64,000 bases of DNA from Haematobia irritans (taxonomy: Eukaryota; Arthropoda; Insecta; Diptera; Muscidae), in the NCBI RefSeq assembly GCF_050003625.1, contig NC_134398.1:99799479-99863478 (forward strand), written 5' to 3'. The translations under genes and the position numbers were made by a program. This document shows positions 21,387 to 32,547 of this stretch, one piece after another. How positions within the stretch are numbered: the first letter of the stretch is position 1; each line of letters opens with the position of its first letter. Under the pieces are notes generated by a model. The model had not been told where the DNA came from. It saw only the letters and a program-made list of their open reading frames with translations, and did no database searches.

Positions 21387-22225
21387 TCTTTATGACCATG
21401 TACTGGTTCTAGATATATCTATACGTAAACGAAAAAAATACATTGTTCTCTGCAAAAAGTATTAAAATTATCATATTAGGTTCACAAGCATCTTGGTCTC
21501 AAATTCTATCATTTAAATAGTACATGTTTTTCGTATTCGAAGACCACTTAAATGATGATTGCCACCATATTTTTTTCTGAGCTAGAAAATTCTTTTCGCA
21601 AAGAAAAAATACATAACTTTTGCGACAATTACGTGCAAGACTGTTTCATATGTTTGGGTGTAAAAATTATATGTTTGGAACATAAATGTTAATATGTTAG
21701 AACATATTATGTTTGGGACATAAAATGTTTGTAAATATAATATGTTTAGATGCAAACATATATTAATTTAGATATGTGTTTAGAAAGAGAGACCTAGAGA
21801 GTATGCTGCAAGTAAAATAATGGAAGTAACCAATTGGCGCCTTAAAAATATATCCACACAAAGAAAATTTCGTTAACATTTTTTCTACCAGTGTATGCCC
21901 TAAGATGAAACATAGTATGTTTGAACAATACAAACAATATTTTGTTTGGACCAATCCTGAAAATATATATGCTTGAAGCAAAATGTGTTTGCGGTTTAAA
22001 TGAAAAAAAAAATTGAATGAAAATATGTTACAGAAGCAATTTTTTGAGCGTGTGGGCGTGTGGAAAACCTTACTCTGGCAGCAAGTGTTTGATAAAGATG
22101 CAGAAAAAAGTCGAAAATAAAAAAAACTAAAACCCACTAAAACGTCATCAAAAAAGCCAGACAAAAAGCTTAAAGCTAAATGCATATTTTCTCGCTAAAC
22201 GACTTTAAAAAAAGCCAGATCCAGC
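21387..22225. mobile_element. Remnants of families F, A and hAT-like N
   Basis: Three worn pieces. 21387-21642 resembles family F (TTTATGACCATGTACTGGTTC, CAAATTCTATCATTTAAATAG; compare 45600-45850). 21643-22052 is a short family A copy in minus orientation (GTTTCATATGTTTGGGTG to GAGCGTG). 22056-22225 matches the end of the hAT-like element at 37723 (GTCGTTTAGCGAGAAAA, TTTTTTATTTTCGAC on the minus strand). The open frame over 21763-22185 is an AT-rich translation and not a gene. Confidence 0.55.
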
Positions 22226-22916
22226 GGAAAAAAATTTGGTATCGCTGTTTATAATATCTTCAGTGAGTAGGAAATACAAGAGAGCGAAACTGCGTCAGAA
22301 GGTGGCAGTCATGAGGAAAATTGTTCTAATATCATGCAGTTTTCTTCGGCGTTTCTCTCAAATATCATACAGTTTGCGTCGGCGTTACCCAGTTCAATTC
22401 TCTGTCGTCTTTCCGAACCGTAAGGAAAATAAGATTTAGAATATACTTTGTTGTAACAAATGTTCCTTTTTTATAAATGTTTGTATTCTATTAAATTTTT
22501 TGGCAGACAATTATAATGCATGAATTTATTGTTTGAGTGTATGTCAGTGTTACGCCACAGAATACGGGGAAAAACATTATACACCTTAAACGGCTAGAAA
22601 TCGAACTTTACGCACGCGCTTGGAGACTAGCTAGATCGGGATCTATGTACAGGGTTCTTGTTCTATTCTATAACCTAACATTACATTTAGAAAATCACAT
22701 GCGTTATATGCCCTAATTTACCCGTTTTTTTTATATACACGAGCTTAAAGCAAAGATGGTAGTGCTCTTGGCCTGTCTTGACCCACTCAACCAAAATTGG
22801 TTCTTTTGACTGGCCACATTCTAAAGGAAAAACCCCAAACACAATCCTATACCAAAGTCACTTTGGATTCATATCAAACAGATTAGTTCCTTTCAAAATT
22901 CATTTTTATAAACATC
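22226..22916. other. Unassigned AT-rich DNA
   Basis: No gene or repeat family recognised. Short open frames lack any motif. Confidence 0.4.
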
Positions 22917-24241
22917 GAAATATTGCTCTAAGACAGCATAAAGTATATATATTCTGGGTCGTGGTGAAATTCTGAGTCGATCTGAGCCTGTCCGTCCGTC
23001 CGTCTGTCCGTCCGTGAAATCACGCTAACTTCCGAACGAAACAAGCTATCGACTTGAAACTTGGCACAAGTAGTTGTTATTTATGTAGGTCGGATGGTAT
23101 TGCAAATGGGCTATATCGGTCCACTTTTACGTATAGCCCCCATATAAACGGACCCCCAAATTAGGCTTGCAGATCCTCTAAGAGAAGCAAATTTCATTCG
23201 ATCCGGCTGAAATTTGGTACATGGTGTTAGTATATGGTTTCTAACAACCATGCAAAAATTGTTCCACATCGGTCCATAATTATATATAGCCCCCATATAA
23301 ACCGATCCGCCGATTTGGCTTGCGGAGCCTCTAAAAGAAGCAAATTTCATCCAATCCGGGTGAAATTTGGCACATGGTGTTAGTATATGGTCTCTACTGA
23401 TCATGCAAAAATTAGTCCACATCGGTCCATAATTATATATAGCCCCCATACAAACCGATCACCAGATTTGACCTCCGGAGCCTCTTGGAAGACCAAAATT
23501 TATCTGATTCAGTTGAAATTTGGTACGTGGTGTTAATATATGGCCTCACCCATGCACACCCATGCACAAATAGGTCGAAATCGGTCCATAATTATATATA
23601 TAGCCCCCATATAAACCGATCGCCAGATTTGTCCTTCGGAGCCCCTTGGAAGAGCAAAATTCATCCGATTCGGTTGAAAATTGGTACGTGATGTTAGTAT
23701 TTGGTATCCAACAACCATGCAGGAATTGGTTCATATTAGTCCGTAATTATATATAGCCCCCGATCCCCTGATTTGACGTCCGGTGCCTTTTGGAGAAGCA
23801 AAATTCATCCGATCTGGTTGAAATTTGGTACATTGTGCTAGTATATGGCCGTTAACAACCATGCCTAACTAGGTCCATATCGGTCTATAGTTATATATAG
23901 CACTCAGATAAATCGATCCCCAACCACATAACATTGGTCTATATCAAGTTTATAATTGTATATAGCTCCCATATTTCAATTCTGGCTCTCTAAGTACCGT
24001 GCAAAAGTCCATATCGACTCGTAATTATTTGTAGACTTACCTATACATAGCTTTTTTGTCTAATATATACCACGTATGGACTAACTCACAATTTAGAAAA
24101 CGATGTTAAGAAGTTTTAAGATACCACAACCAAAGTAATTCGATTGTGGATGACAGTCTTTCGTAGAAGTTTCTACGCAATCCATGGTGGAGGGTACATA
24201 AGATTCGGCCTGGCCGAACTTACGGTCTTATATACTTGTTT
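22917..24241 (+). mobile_element. Tandem-repeat element G, copy G1
   Basis: Begins near ATCGAAATATTGCTCTAAGAC, lacking the leading TATACCCTCCACC block of copy G2. It has a GTCCGTCCGTC microsatellite (22988-23015) and about five diverged units of a 153-bp repeat (ATATATAGCCCCCATATAAAC ... GAAATTTGGTACATGGTG). It ends with GGTGGAGGGTACATAAGATTC, CGGCCTGGCCGAACTTACGG and TATATACTTGT. No protein of its own. Copies are at 46131-48388 and, reversed, 61033-62780. Confidence 0.8.
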
Positions 24242-24580
24242 GTTTTATTTTTGTTTCATTTATCCAAAAGAAAATTAATATTCAAACCTATTCCTGAAAT
24301 CATTTAAATCTTAACCAGAATCATATATATCAAATACTAAGCAAAAGTAATTAACAAAATGATCAACAAAATATGTATATTAAAAGAAAATTCTAAATAT
24401 CTGCGTTAAGCTTTAGAAACAAATTTATAAATTTATATTTTACAGAAAAAAAGTTTAGCATGTATCAAATTCGATTTGGAATGTTTTTTGCAATGGATTT
24501 AAGGTTTTTTTAATAGCGGATAAACTCATCGTAATAGGTACCTACTAAGAATTTCAAGTGTGGTGGGATATTAAGCCACC

Positions 24581-25535
24581 ATGCAGCGAAATTTAAAGTC
24601 ATCCACTGGGTTGCTAACTTCAGGGCCCAGTGGACGGGTATCGACTGGAGTTATAAATTTGTGCAATGACCAAGAGTTAGGCCCAATTAGTCGACCTTTA
24701 GACGAGTCGACAGGTGGCGACACTCTGACAAGTCGTACTTTTTCTAAGGTAACAACATCAAAAGGAGAGGCATCATCACGAAAGAGATTCAAGGATCGCA
24801 GAAATGCTTTGTTTATCCTAAAGAAGTTAGGATCAGTGGACCCAAGCACGCTGTCGGCTAAACAAAGCGATTCCTTAAAATGGGCTCAAGGAATTCTTGA
24901 GACTGGAAAAAGGGAACGATCACCGGATGAGCTGCCATCCTCCAAAACGGATCAAAGATCTTTTGCCTCAGTTGCTAAAGACAGCCTTGTGATGGCTCTC
25001 ATTAATAAAGGAGCATTGGACGGTATGGTTCCAAAGCAAAAATGGGGGGAAATTGAGAATGCTCTGTCTGTCGTCTACTCACAGGTGCTGGAAAAGTTTC
25101 CCGGTCCAGATCCTCGACACCAAGAGGCTGGTTGGTATCAAGGTCGATTTAAGCTAGTCGCATTTGAGGACCAGAGGTCTATAGAATGTTTTAAAGCTTC
25201 TCTGATACTAATTGGTGAACTACTTCTGACCCTGAATCTATTTTAAATAGGCTGAAACGTTGCAATCCAGATCTTCCAACAGCTGATTGGAAGGTTGGCC
25301 GTTTGGATGAAGGGATGGACCAAGACGACATGCAGTGTTTATATTGAACACGCAGTCTTTGCCACATCTAGCAAGTCTCAGAGCCGTGTATGTTATGGCT
25401 TTCATTATATCCAAATGAAGGCATATAAAAACAATCAGCTAAAGGATTCAGAAATGAACAAGCCTCTGTCTGAATCAGAAGTAAACGGATCCTCTTGCGA
25501 AGTCGAGGGAGATACCAAAGTTGAAGACATGGATA
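24581..25535 (+). pseudogene. LINE ORF1 remnant (L2)
   Basis: Frame from ATG 24581 matches ORF1 of the full copy (LLTSGPSGRVSTGV, FKDRRNALFILKKLGSVDPS, AGWYQGRFKLVAFEDQRSIE) until about 25216. A deletion then changes frame and it stops at 25246. Later pieces of the same ORF (SQSRVCYGFHYIQMKAYKNN, near 25375-25435) lie in another frame. It cannot make the complete RNA-binding protein. Confidence 0.8.
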
Positions 25536-28346
25536 GATACAGACACAATGCAGACACTGTTGTTGCCAATTTAGAAATAGCCAAATGCAAATATTGGGTA
25601 TCTTTGGTCAACATGGGACATGACAGGGATATGCCTCCATGTGCCGTTAAGACCTTAGTTAAGGAGTCACTGAAAACAAAGACGAAACTCATTATGGGAT
25701 GCGAATGCGCATCATAGTATATGGGGAAGTAGTGATACTAATGCAAGGGGAGAGTCTCTAATAGAGTTTATTTTGCGTACTAATCTGGTAGTTTGCAACA
25801 AGGGAGATGCCCCAACCTTTGTCACTAAAACAGGCGAGGCTTCCAGATTACGGAAGGTTCTAGCATCCACCAACTCCGCTACAGGTTTCATTAAAACATC
25901 GGAGGGCAATTGGACAACGTCCAGTGAGGAGACGCTGGAGGTACTATTGAACACACATTTTCCTGGAAATCAGACGGTTGAACCAGGTTCTGGCGATGCC
26001 ACAGTGGCTCAGCGGTCGTTTCCTATCGAGGAAATTGTATCGGAATCTAGAATAAGATAGGCGTTGAATAGGTTTGGACCATTCAAATCCCCCGGACCTG
26101 ATGGAATTACTTCGGCGGAGTCACAAGCAGTGACTGACAAAATTATCCCCTGGTTGTCGGCGATATATAAAGGATGTACCAACTTCTCATATATCCCACG
26201 AAAGTGGGGGGAAACAAAAGTCGTTGTCATACCCAAAGCGGGAAAAGCCTCTCACTCGAGGGCGAAGGATTTCCGACCAATCAGCTTATCCTCATTCCTA
26301 CTTAAGTTTCTGGACAGGATGATAGATATTTATCTTAGAACTAGCATCGATTCAAGTTTGTTCTCGAAACGACAGCATGCATACTCGAAGGGTAGGTCTA
26401 CTGAGACCGCATTACATGAATTAGTCAGCTTTATTGAAAGCTCACTATCTGTCAAAGAATACACAATCGTGGCGTTTCTAGACATCGAAGGGACGTTCAA
26501 TAATTTCCATCCGAGCTCGATATTAAATGGACTGACAACTCTGAATGTTGATCCATGTATACTTAGGCTGTTAGACGAACTTCTAATGAAGAGACGTATT
26601 TCAGCCACACTGGGACAAGCAAACATACAAAGGTATGTGAACAGAGGCACTCCCCAAGGAGTTCATTCACCTCTTCTTTGGAATGTTGCTATAAATAACC
26701 TTCTGGTTACCCTAGAAAAAGAAAGGATAAAAGTGGTGGCATACGCAGATGATATGGCTCTAGCAGTCAAGGGAAAATTCCCATCCACAATCAGAGATAT
26801 TATTCAGAGGGCCCTCCGGATGACTGAGAAATGGGCGAGACAATGGTCTTGGGGTAAATCCTGCAAAGACAGGACTAGTCATGTACTGCAAAGATCGCAA
26901 AACTCCCACGGTTAGGCCCATTTCCTTAGGGGGTATTGAAATTCCCTTTGGTGAGTGTGCAAAAAAACCTTGGCGTTATTTTGGACAGGAAGCTGAACTT
27001 TAAGCTTAATATTGAAGAATGGGCGAGAAAAGCAACGGTAGCTTTGTACTCGTGCAAAAAGGCAATAGGAAAAAAGTGGGGACTAAAACCAAAAATTGTG
27101 CATTGGCTATACACGGCAGTGGTTAGATCTATAATGCTATATGGTGTTGTAGTCTGGTGGCCGGCACTTCACCAGCTAACAAGTTTAGACAAGGTTCAGC
27201 GTATGGCGTGTTTGTGTATCTCAGGCGCATTCAGCCAGACAGGAACAAATTCCCTTAATGTCATGCTGCATCTATTGCCTTTAGACATTTTGGCCAAACC
27301 GTCAGCTGCAACAACGGCTGTGCGGTTGCGCGATCTATCGCTGTGGTCGGAAAAATGTTACGGTCACAGTTCGGTCTTCAAAATAATGCCAGATGTGCCT
27401 AACGTAGTGGATTACACTTTGGCGAGTCCACTTTTCGACAAAAGGTCGAGACTCTAATCCCCAACAGTGAGGCGTGGTGCACACAGACCCCGGGGAATAA
27501 AGAATATATAGATTTCTACACTTATAGCTCCAAATTGGATGGACAAATGGGTTTCGGAGTATATTCTAATGATCTGGAACTTCGAATAGCGAAAAGATTA
27601 CATAATCACTGTAGTGTTTTTCAGGCTGAAGAGAATTGGCTGAGAAGTAATGTGGAGAATTGGCTGAGAAGTAATGTTCCAAAAAATGTGGGCATTAATA
27701 TATACTCAGACAGTCAACCTGCAATAAAATCCTTGGACTCTGTGTTCCTTAACTCGAAAACGGCCATCGACTGCCGAAAATCTCTCAATGAGATGGCTGA
27801 GCAGTACAATATTCACCTATGTTAATATGGGTGCCTGGCCATAGGAACATACCGGAGAACTGCGAAGCGGATGAGTTGGCAAGGCTAGGGACTACCTTAC
27901 ATATTCCAGGGGAACTAGAATCTGTTGGTATGCCCCTGGCTACCTGCAAGCTCATGCTGCGTGAGAAGGCTGTTATGATGGCAAATGTTCGATGGGAGAT
28001 TTGCAAGGGCTGTAACGACACCAAGCAAATATGGCCCCATTTAAACTTAAACCGCACACTAGATATGCTAGTGTTCTCGAGACGTCAGATATCACTCCTG
28101 ATATCTGCTATAACGGGCGATTTTGCAAAAACTATAGGGGCGAAATATAATGACTATTGTATGAGCTGTCATGATGTGGAGGAAAAGGAATCAATTAAAC
28201 ACCTCGTGTGTGAGTGTCCTGCGTTTTGTGTAAAGCGCAAGCAACTTTTAGGAGCATATAGATTCAGATTACTGGCGTATCTGGAAAACGTTAACTTAAG
28301 CAGTCTGCTAATGTTTTTGGAACAATCTGGTTGGTTCAATAATTAA
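25536..28346 (+). pseudogene. LINE ORF2 remnant (L2)
   Basis: Fragments of ORF2 in order: endonuclease (VVANLEIAKCKYWVS, TKLIMGCE, 25555-25710), a large endonuclease deletion at about 25827, RT (FKSPGPDGIT at 26084, FLDIEGTFNNF at about 26478, VVAYADDMALAV at about 26735), thumb, RNase H (YSDSQPAIKS, VPGHRNIPENCEADE) and the terminal Cys/His cluster. Lesions include a stop at 26058-26060, loss of codons in the usual PQGGVLSPLLWN motif (here PQGVHSPLLWN), and frameshifts near 26910, 27450 and 27820. Confidence 0.85.
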
Positions 28347-28481
28347 GAAGGTTCAGCGGTTAAAACTAGAATTGCCCATATGTAATAGGTACTTTTAGTT
28401 AATGTGGTATCACAATGGACTGAATAGTCTAAGTGAGCCTGAATCTTAATCGGGCTGCCACTTTAACGTAACCTAACCTAA

Positions 28482-29892
28482 TTTTGTTAAAATGTAAATG
28501 ATTTAGGAAAAATAAATATTTTTGTTCGTCGACGTGACCACGACTTGGTGATGTAATCCATATAATCAAACAAGTATAAAGGGTTGTAAAAATTTTCAAG
28601 TCTAGTCTTGAGCAATGCGCCGCCACATCAAATTTTCGTTTAAATGTTTCTCCAACTGGTCATAATCTTACATAAAAAAAATACTACAGCCTCCCGAGGA
28701 CGCCAAAACAGAAATCCCCACTGTCGAAAGGGATTTATTGGGACGAAAGTAATCTCGGGAGACTGATTCATTTTCCAAAGACCAATGAGAAATCTTTATC
28801 TCAGACGTTAGGACTTTAATAGAATTTTCATAAAATTAGAATCAAACTCCCATAGAAAATCGTTCACGTTACCCTTACCTTGGTTTCATAAAAACGTGGA
28901 TCTATATAATTAACAGTTAAGTCAGCCTTACAAGTTGAAAAAAAAAATCGCGAAGAATCTGTTTAAATATAATTTCGTTAAAAAATAAGGCTTTCGACGA
29001 TGTTTTGTTGAATTTACCGGAATTAATAATTAAAAAAAAAAACCAAAAGAAATTAGTTCTTGCGTATAAGAATTCCTTATACCAAAATATATTCTTTAGC
29101 AAATTCAATTTGAAAGGATTTATTTTTATCTATTAAACTTCTCTATACTATTAGAGACAGTTTGATGCGTTTAAAGCAAAACCAAAACTTGAAAAGAATG
29201 ATCTAAACCTTTTCATCAATTCTAAACGTTCGCTTGTGCCAAGAGAAAAAAGGGAATTTTTGATAAAAAAAAAAACATTAAAGAAAAGCAATTGCCAAAA
29301 TCACTCACACTGTTCTATGTATAATTACGTTGTAACCATCCAGAGCAATATAAATTTAAACCCAGTTTAGTTAACTCTCTCACTGTCTAAAACTGTTATA
29401 CTGTGTCAGTGATGGTATCCTACGGGAAATGGATCAACCACAGGTCCGGTACAGGACTAGCCCCTGGTGTGTATGAACCAGTCGCAGTTCTGGTCAAATC
29501 GTATGGTAGGGACCGGTCACTTTAACCTTGGTTTGTCATTGACGGGGTAAATTTACACTTTAGGATACGTCTTGGACTCATTCCAAATGATACGCTCTGG
29601 AACAATTCAGCAGGAGTACCCCATATACAGGTCCTCAGGAACTAGTTTCGGACAAACTCTTAGAAATCTGTTTCATTTTGGGCATCCGAATCGCACCCAA
29701 AATAAAAAAAAAAACTTTTGAAGTATGTCGAAAAATAGGTTATTTTGATAATATTATTTCAGTAAATGTGTGGATCCAATAAGATTTTAATATCAAGCGA
29801 GTACGGAAATCAATAAATTACGACTATTAAAACATTGGAGCACCGGTACCAGTTCTGTGATAGGTCCGTCAGTGGCAATTTGCACCAATTTT
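28482..29892. other. Unassigned DNA left of the SINE
   Basis: No gene recognised. A short inverted pair (CCTCCCGAG near 28692, CTCGGGAG near 28753) and a less AT-rich block at 29400-29650 stand out. It may include the 3' LTR or untranslated end of Gypsy-2, whose integrase ends at 30456, but I cannot identify LTR ends. Confidence 0.35.
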
Positions 29893-29901
29893 CGTAGGGT
29901 A

Positions 29902-30252
29902 GGTTAGGTTAGGTTAGGTTATGTGGCAGCCCGATGTATCAGGCTCACTTAGACTATTCAGTCCATTGTGATACCACAGTGGTGAACTTCTCTCTTATCA
30001 CTGAGTGCTGCCCGATTCCATGTTAAGCTCAATGACAAGGGACCTCCTTTTTATAGCCGAGTCCGAACGGCGTTCCACATTCCAGTGAAACCACTTAGAG
30101 AAGCTTTGAAACCCTCAGAAATGTCACCAGCATTACTGAGGTGGAATAATCCACCGCTGAAAAACTTTTTGGTGTTCGGTCGTAGCAGGAATCGAACCCA
30201 CGACCTTGTGTATGCAAGGCGGGCATGCTAACCATTGCACCACGGTGGCTCC
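29902..30252 (-). mobile_element. tRNA-headed SINE with LINE-like 3' end
   Basis: Minus strand. The 5' head is tRNA-like (A box TGGTGCAATGG at 30242-30232, B box GGTTCGATTCC at 30198-30188). A body of about 200 bp follows. The 3' part, TGTGGTATCACAATGGACTG then AATAGTCTAAGTGAGCCTGA and CGGGCTGCCAC, is nearly identical to the 3' UTR of LINE copies L1-L3, followed by (CCTAA)n. It is flanked by CGTAGGGTA (29893-29901 and 30253-30261). A Pol III-transcribed, LINE-dependent retroposon of about 350 bp; LINE dependence is inferred from the shared end. Confidence 0.9.
30178..30252 (-). other. tRNA-like head of the SINE
   Basis: Contains A and B boxes for Pol III and CTTGCAT at the anticodon-loop position (a TGC anticodon, as in tRNA-Ala; inference). 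It is homologous to the t1 modules of family A, sharing GGTTAGCATG...GCCTTGCATGC...GGGTTCRATYCCTGC. Not a functional tRNA gene: no matching acceptor stem. Confidence 0.7.
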
Positions 30253-30261
30253 CGTAGGGTA

Positions 30262-30455
30262 ATTATGGGTGATATGGTATTTATGTTGATCAATATGCGC
30301 TTTTGTTAATGTGTATGAAATACCCATTAAAATAAAGACTTTATATGCAAGGATATGTATGGGTGCATTATATGGGTTATAGGGCCAATACAAAAAAATA
30401 TACATTACAACACAGGCTTTGTTGACAACATGTTGTAAGGAAACAAAAGCTGAAG
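30262..30455 (-). other. Probable 3' untranslated end of Gypsy-2
   Basis: AT-rich sequence directly downstream of the integrase stop on the minus strand. No clear polypurine tract or LTR start is visible. Confidence 0.3.
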
Positions 30456-31311
30456 TCAACTTTTAATGTCTTTTGCATGGAATTTGCCTAAAAATTTTCC
30501 CGTCATATCTTCAAGGTCGTAGTAACAAGAGCCGTGTTTAGCTATAACCCTGGCTTTTTCAAATTTATTAGCCAATTTGCTATTGAAGTGGTCAGACCCT
30601 TTTGACTGAGCAAAATTTTTTCGAAACACTATTTGGCCAATTTCAAAACGAAGATTATAGGTATTAGAATTTCTTTCATAAGATTTTGTTATATTTTCCT
30701 GTGCTTTGTAAGCCTGTACCAACATGAATAGAGCTTCGTAGTGCGCAACTAATTGAAGACAATTTCTCATCCCAATATTTTTGATGAGGTTTTATGTAAA
30801 CACGTATGGCAGCTAACGCTGAACGGTTTACTCCTTCACTGGCATTAGCCTGTGGACAGTAAATTGCTGTTAAGCTATGCGAAACTCCGTATGATTCCAA
30901 AAATTACTTAAATAAATTTGATTTGAACTGAACGCCATTGTCGGTCGTAATAGATTCGGGTACTCCGAAGATATGAAAAATTCGTTTTTATTTATTTTAT
31001 TTAATTTTTTTCATCATGTAATTTGAAGCGACTTAGCGGCCAATTTATATAAATTACAACGGACTACTAACTAAGTACTCAACGAAAACATTAGCCTTAA
31101 ATTTCTTAATTGGTTCTAAAAAGTGATATTTAGATAAATGATCTAAAACAATGATTATCCCAATGTTTCCCGAAGACGATCTTGGATATGGTCCTAACAA
31201 ATTTAAATACAACTTTTGGAAAACGCTATAAGACTCAGCATGTTTGCTCATAGGCGGTCGTAAAATCTTATTGGTAGCCTTGGTTTGTTTGCATACTTCG
31301 CAAGATAGCAC
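30456..31311 (-). pseudogene. pol: Gypsy-2 integrase
   Basis: Minus strand: zinc-finger end CEVCKQTKATNK, catalytic YLNLLGPYPR (N where an Asp is expected) and IVLDHLSKYHFLEPIKKF. A low-complexity insertion near 30960-31050 follows, then GVPESITTDNGVQF (Asp), CPQANASEGVNRS (G at the usual catalytic Glu-Arg position), and a C-terminal FHAKDIKS. Frameshifts near 30730 and 30900 and altered catalytic residues mean it is inactive. It ends at the stop at 30456. Confidence 0.85.
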
Positions 31312-31315
31312 GGAC

Positions 31316-31735
31316 TCACACAGATAAAAATAAGTTGGAGAACCAATAACTTTTGTTGGAAAACCAATAACAAAATTTGTTAATTTTCCTGCAACAAACT
31401 AATTTGTACTTTTAATAACCATTATTACAAAAAAGTTGTTAGCAATCGTTACCATCAGAAGGCAACAAATAATTTGTGTTCTCAATAACATAATTTGTAA
31501 GTAATTTGTTGAGCATCCAACAGTACAAAATATTTGTTGTTGAACGTTACGTTTAATCCTTAACAAATATTTTTGAATTTGAACGAAAAAATTTGTATGT
31601 GGTTTGTTGGAGTCTTTCAATGACTGTAACAAATTTATTGGTGTAGTGACAAAAAAAAATAAATTGAAATTGACAGATTATTGCACCAAAATTGCCGGAA
31701 CAATTTTGGAGATATTTTGTTAAGTATTTACACAC
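31316..31735. mobile_element. Inverted-repeat element E2, related to E1
   Basis: Starts CACACAGATAAAAATAAG and ends near TTTACACACAGAG. The interior is built of AACAAATTTGTTG-like and CCAACAAA motifs, as in E1 (17044-18195). It lies between Gypsy-2 integrase and the protease piece of Gypsy-3, so its own flanks cannot be checked against an empty site. Confidence 0.5.
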
Positions 31736-31739
31736 AGAG

Positions 31740-31927
31740 AAGGAATATGATCAATATGTGACACCGGTGCCCATGTACGCTGTTGCCTGTTTCGTTTTAT
31801 GGAAACAATAATATAAAGAAAAATCTTCGACTATGTCGTGTACCTTATGTGGATTATAGTGGAGACAAAATAAAGCTGGTTGGTGAATGTGATGCCACTG
31901 TTACATATGAAGGTAAAACCAAATCTG
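31740..31927 (+). pseudogene. pol: Gypsy-3 protease/linker fragment
   Basis: Reads CRVPYVDYSGDKIKLVGECD then ATVTYEGKTKS up to the A3 insertion. It continues at 33606 as VVVAVVDSMNPPLLERSFLR in the frame expected if A3 and one TG are removed. This is the segment between protease and RT. The catalytic part of the protease is not seen. Confidence 0.7.
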
Positions 31928-32281
31928 CACCCTCAAAAAAATCGCTTCTTTAACATATGTTCCAAACATATTTTGCAGGAAGGAGAAAGATAAGATAAGA
32001 TAAATAAATAAATATTTTGCAGGAAACACATATATTATTGGATACTGCCGAAACATTAATATGTTTGATTTATGTGAACATATTATATGTTTGGAAGCAT
32101 TTTGAGCCCAAAAATATTATATGCTTGGAAGAATTTTTCCCAAAGACGATTGTGTTCATTCCCTAACATACTCGTAATTTTCACTTCCACGACATATTTT
32201 AGTTCTTGGCACCTTTTTCTGTAATACAAATAATGTTGAAGAAATTATTCACTTTTATATTTTTTTTTAAATTTTACCTTT

Positions 32282-32350
32282 CGCCTGCACGGAGAATCGA
32301 ACCGAGGACCATACAGTTTGTAATCCAACACGCTATCCACTGGGCTACGT
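32282..32350 (-). other. tRNA-like module t2 in A3
   Basis: The best tRNA-like module in the window. Minus strand A box TAGCCCAGTGG (32347-32337) is a perfect consensus match, then GGATTACAAACTG at the anticodon position and B box GGTTCGATTCT (32303-32293). Spacing between boxes is that of a tRNA without an intron. The acceptor stem does not pair convincingly. Confidence 0.65.
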
Positions 32351-32463
32351 TGTTGTTATAGTCACCAGCAGTAATTATCGTTATACGTTATATTTATACA
32401 GCATAGTTTGCAGTGCCCACGAGCCCATGCAAACATAACATTATTTAACAGAAACATACATTT

Positions 32464-32547
32464 GTTCGCCACGTGGAGCAGTAGTTAGCATGTCTGCCTT
32501 GCATGCAAAGGGTCAATCAAGGGTTCAATCCCTGCTCCGACCGAACA
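32464..32547 (+). other. tRNA-like module t1 in A3
   Basis: Reads GTGGAGCAGTAGTTAGCATG, GCCTTGCATGCAAAGGGTC and B box GGTTCAATCCC, ending in CACTTTTTTT, which could terminate Pol III. It faces away from t2 across about 115 bp. Confidence 0.65.

Larger units (their letters stand above)
24506..28481 (+). mobile_element. LINE copy L2, decayed, internally deleted
   Basis: The same family as the full-length LINE at 39396-44409. It starts at TTTTTTAATAGCGG (24506) and ends in a short AACCTAACCTAA tail. Compared with the full copy it has lost part of ORF1 (near 25216), the ORF1/ORF2 junction (near 25532) and much of the endonuclease (near 25827), and carries several stops. I found no clear target duplication. 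Confidence 0.88.

Noticed and set aside
21763..22185. 140-codon minus frame
   Set aside because: A Phe/Cys-rich AT-biased translation over remnants of family A and the hAT-like element.
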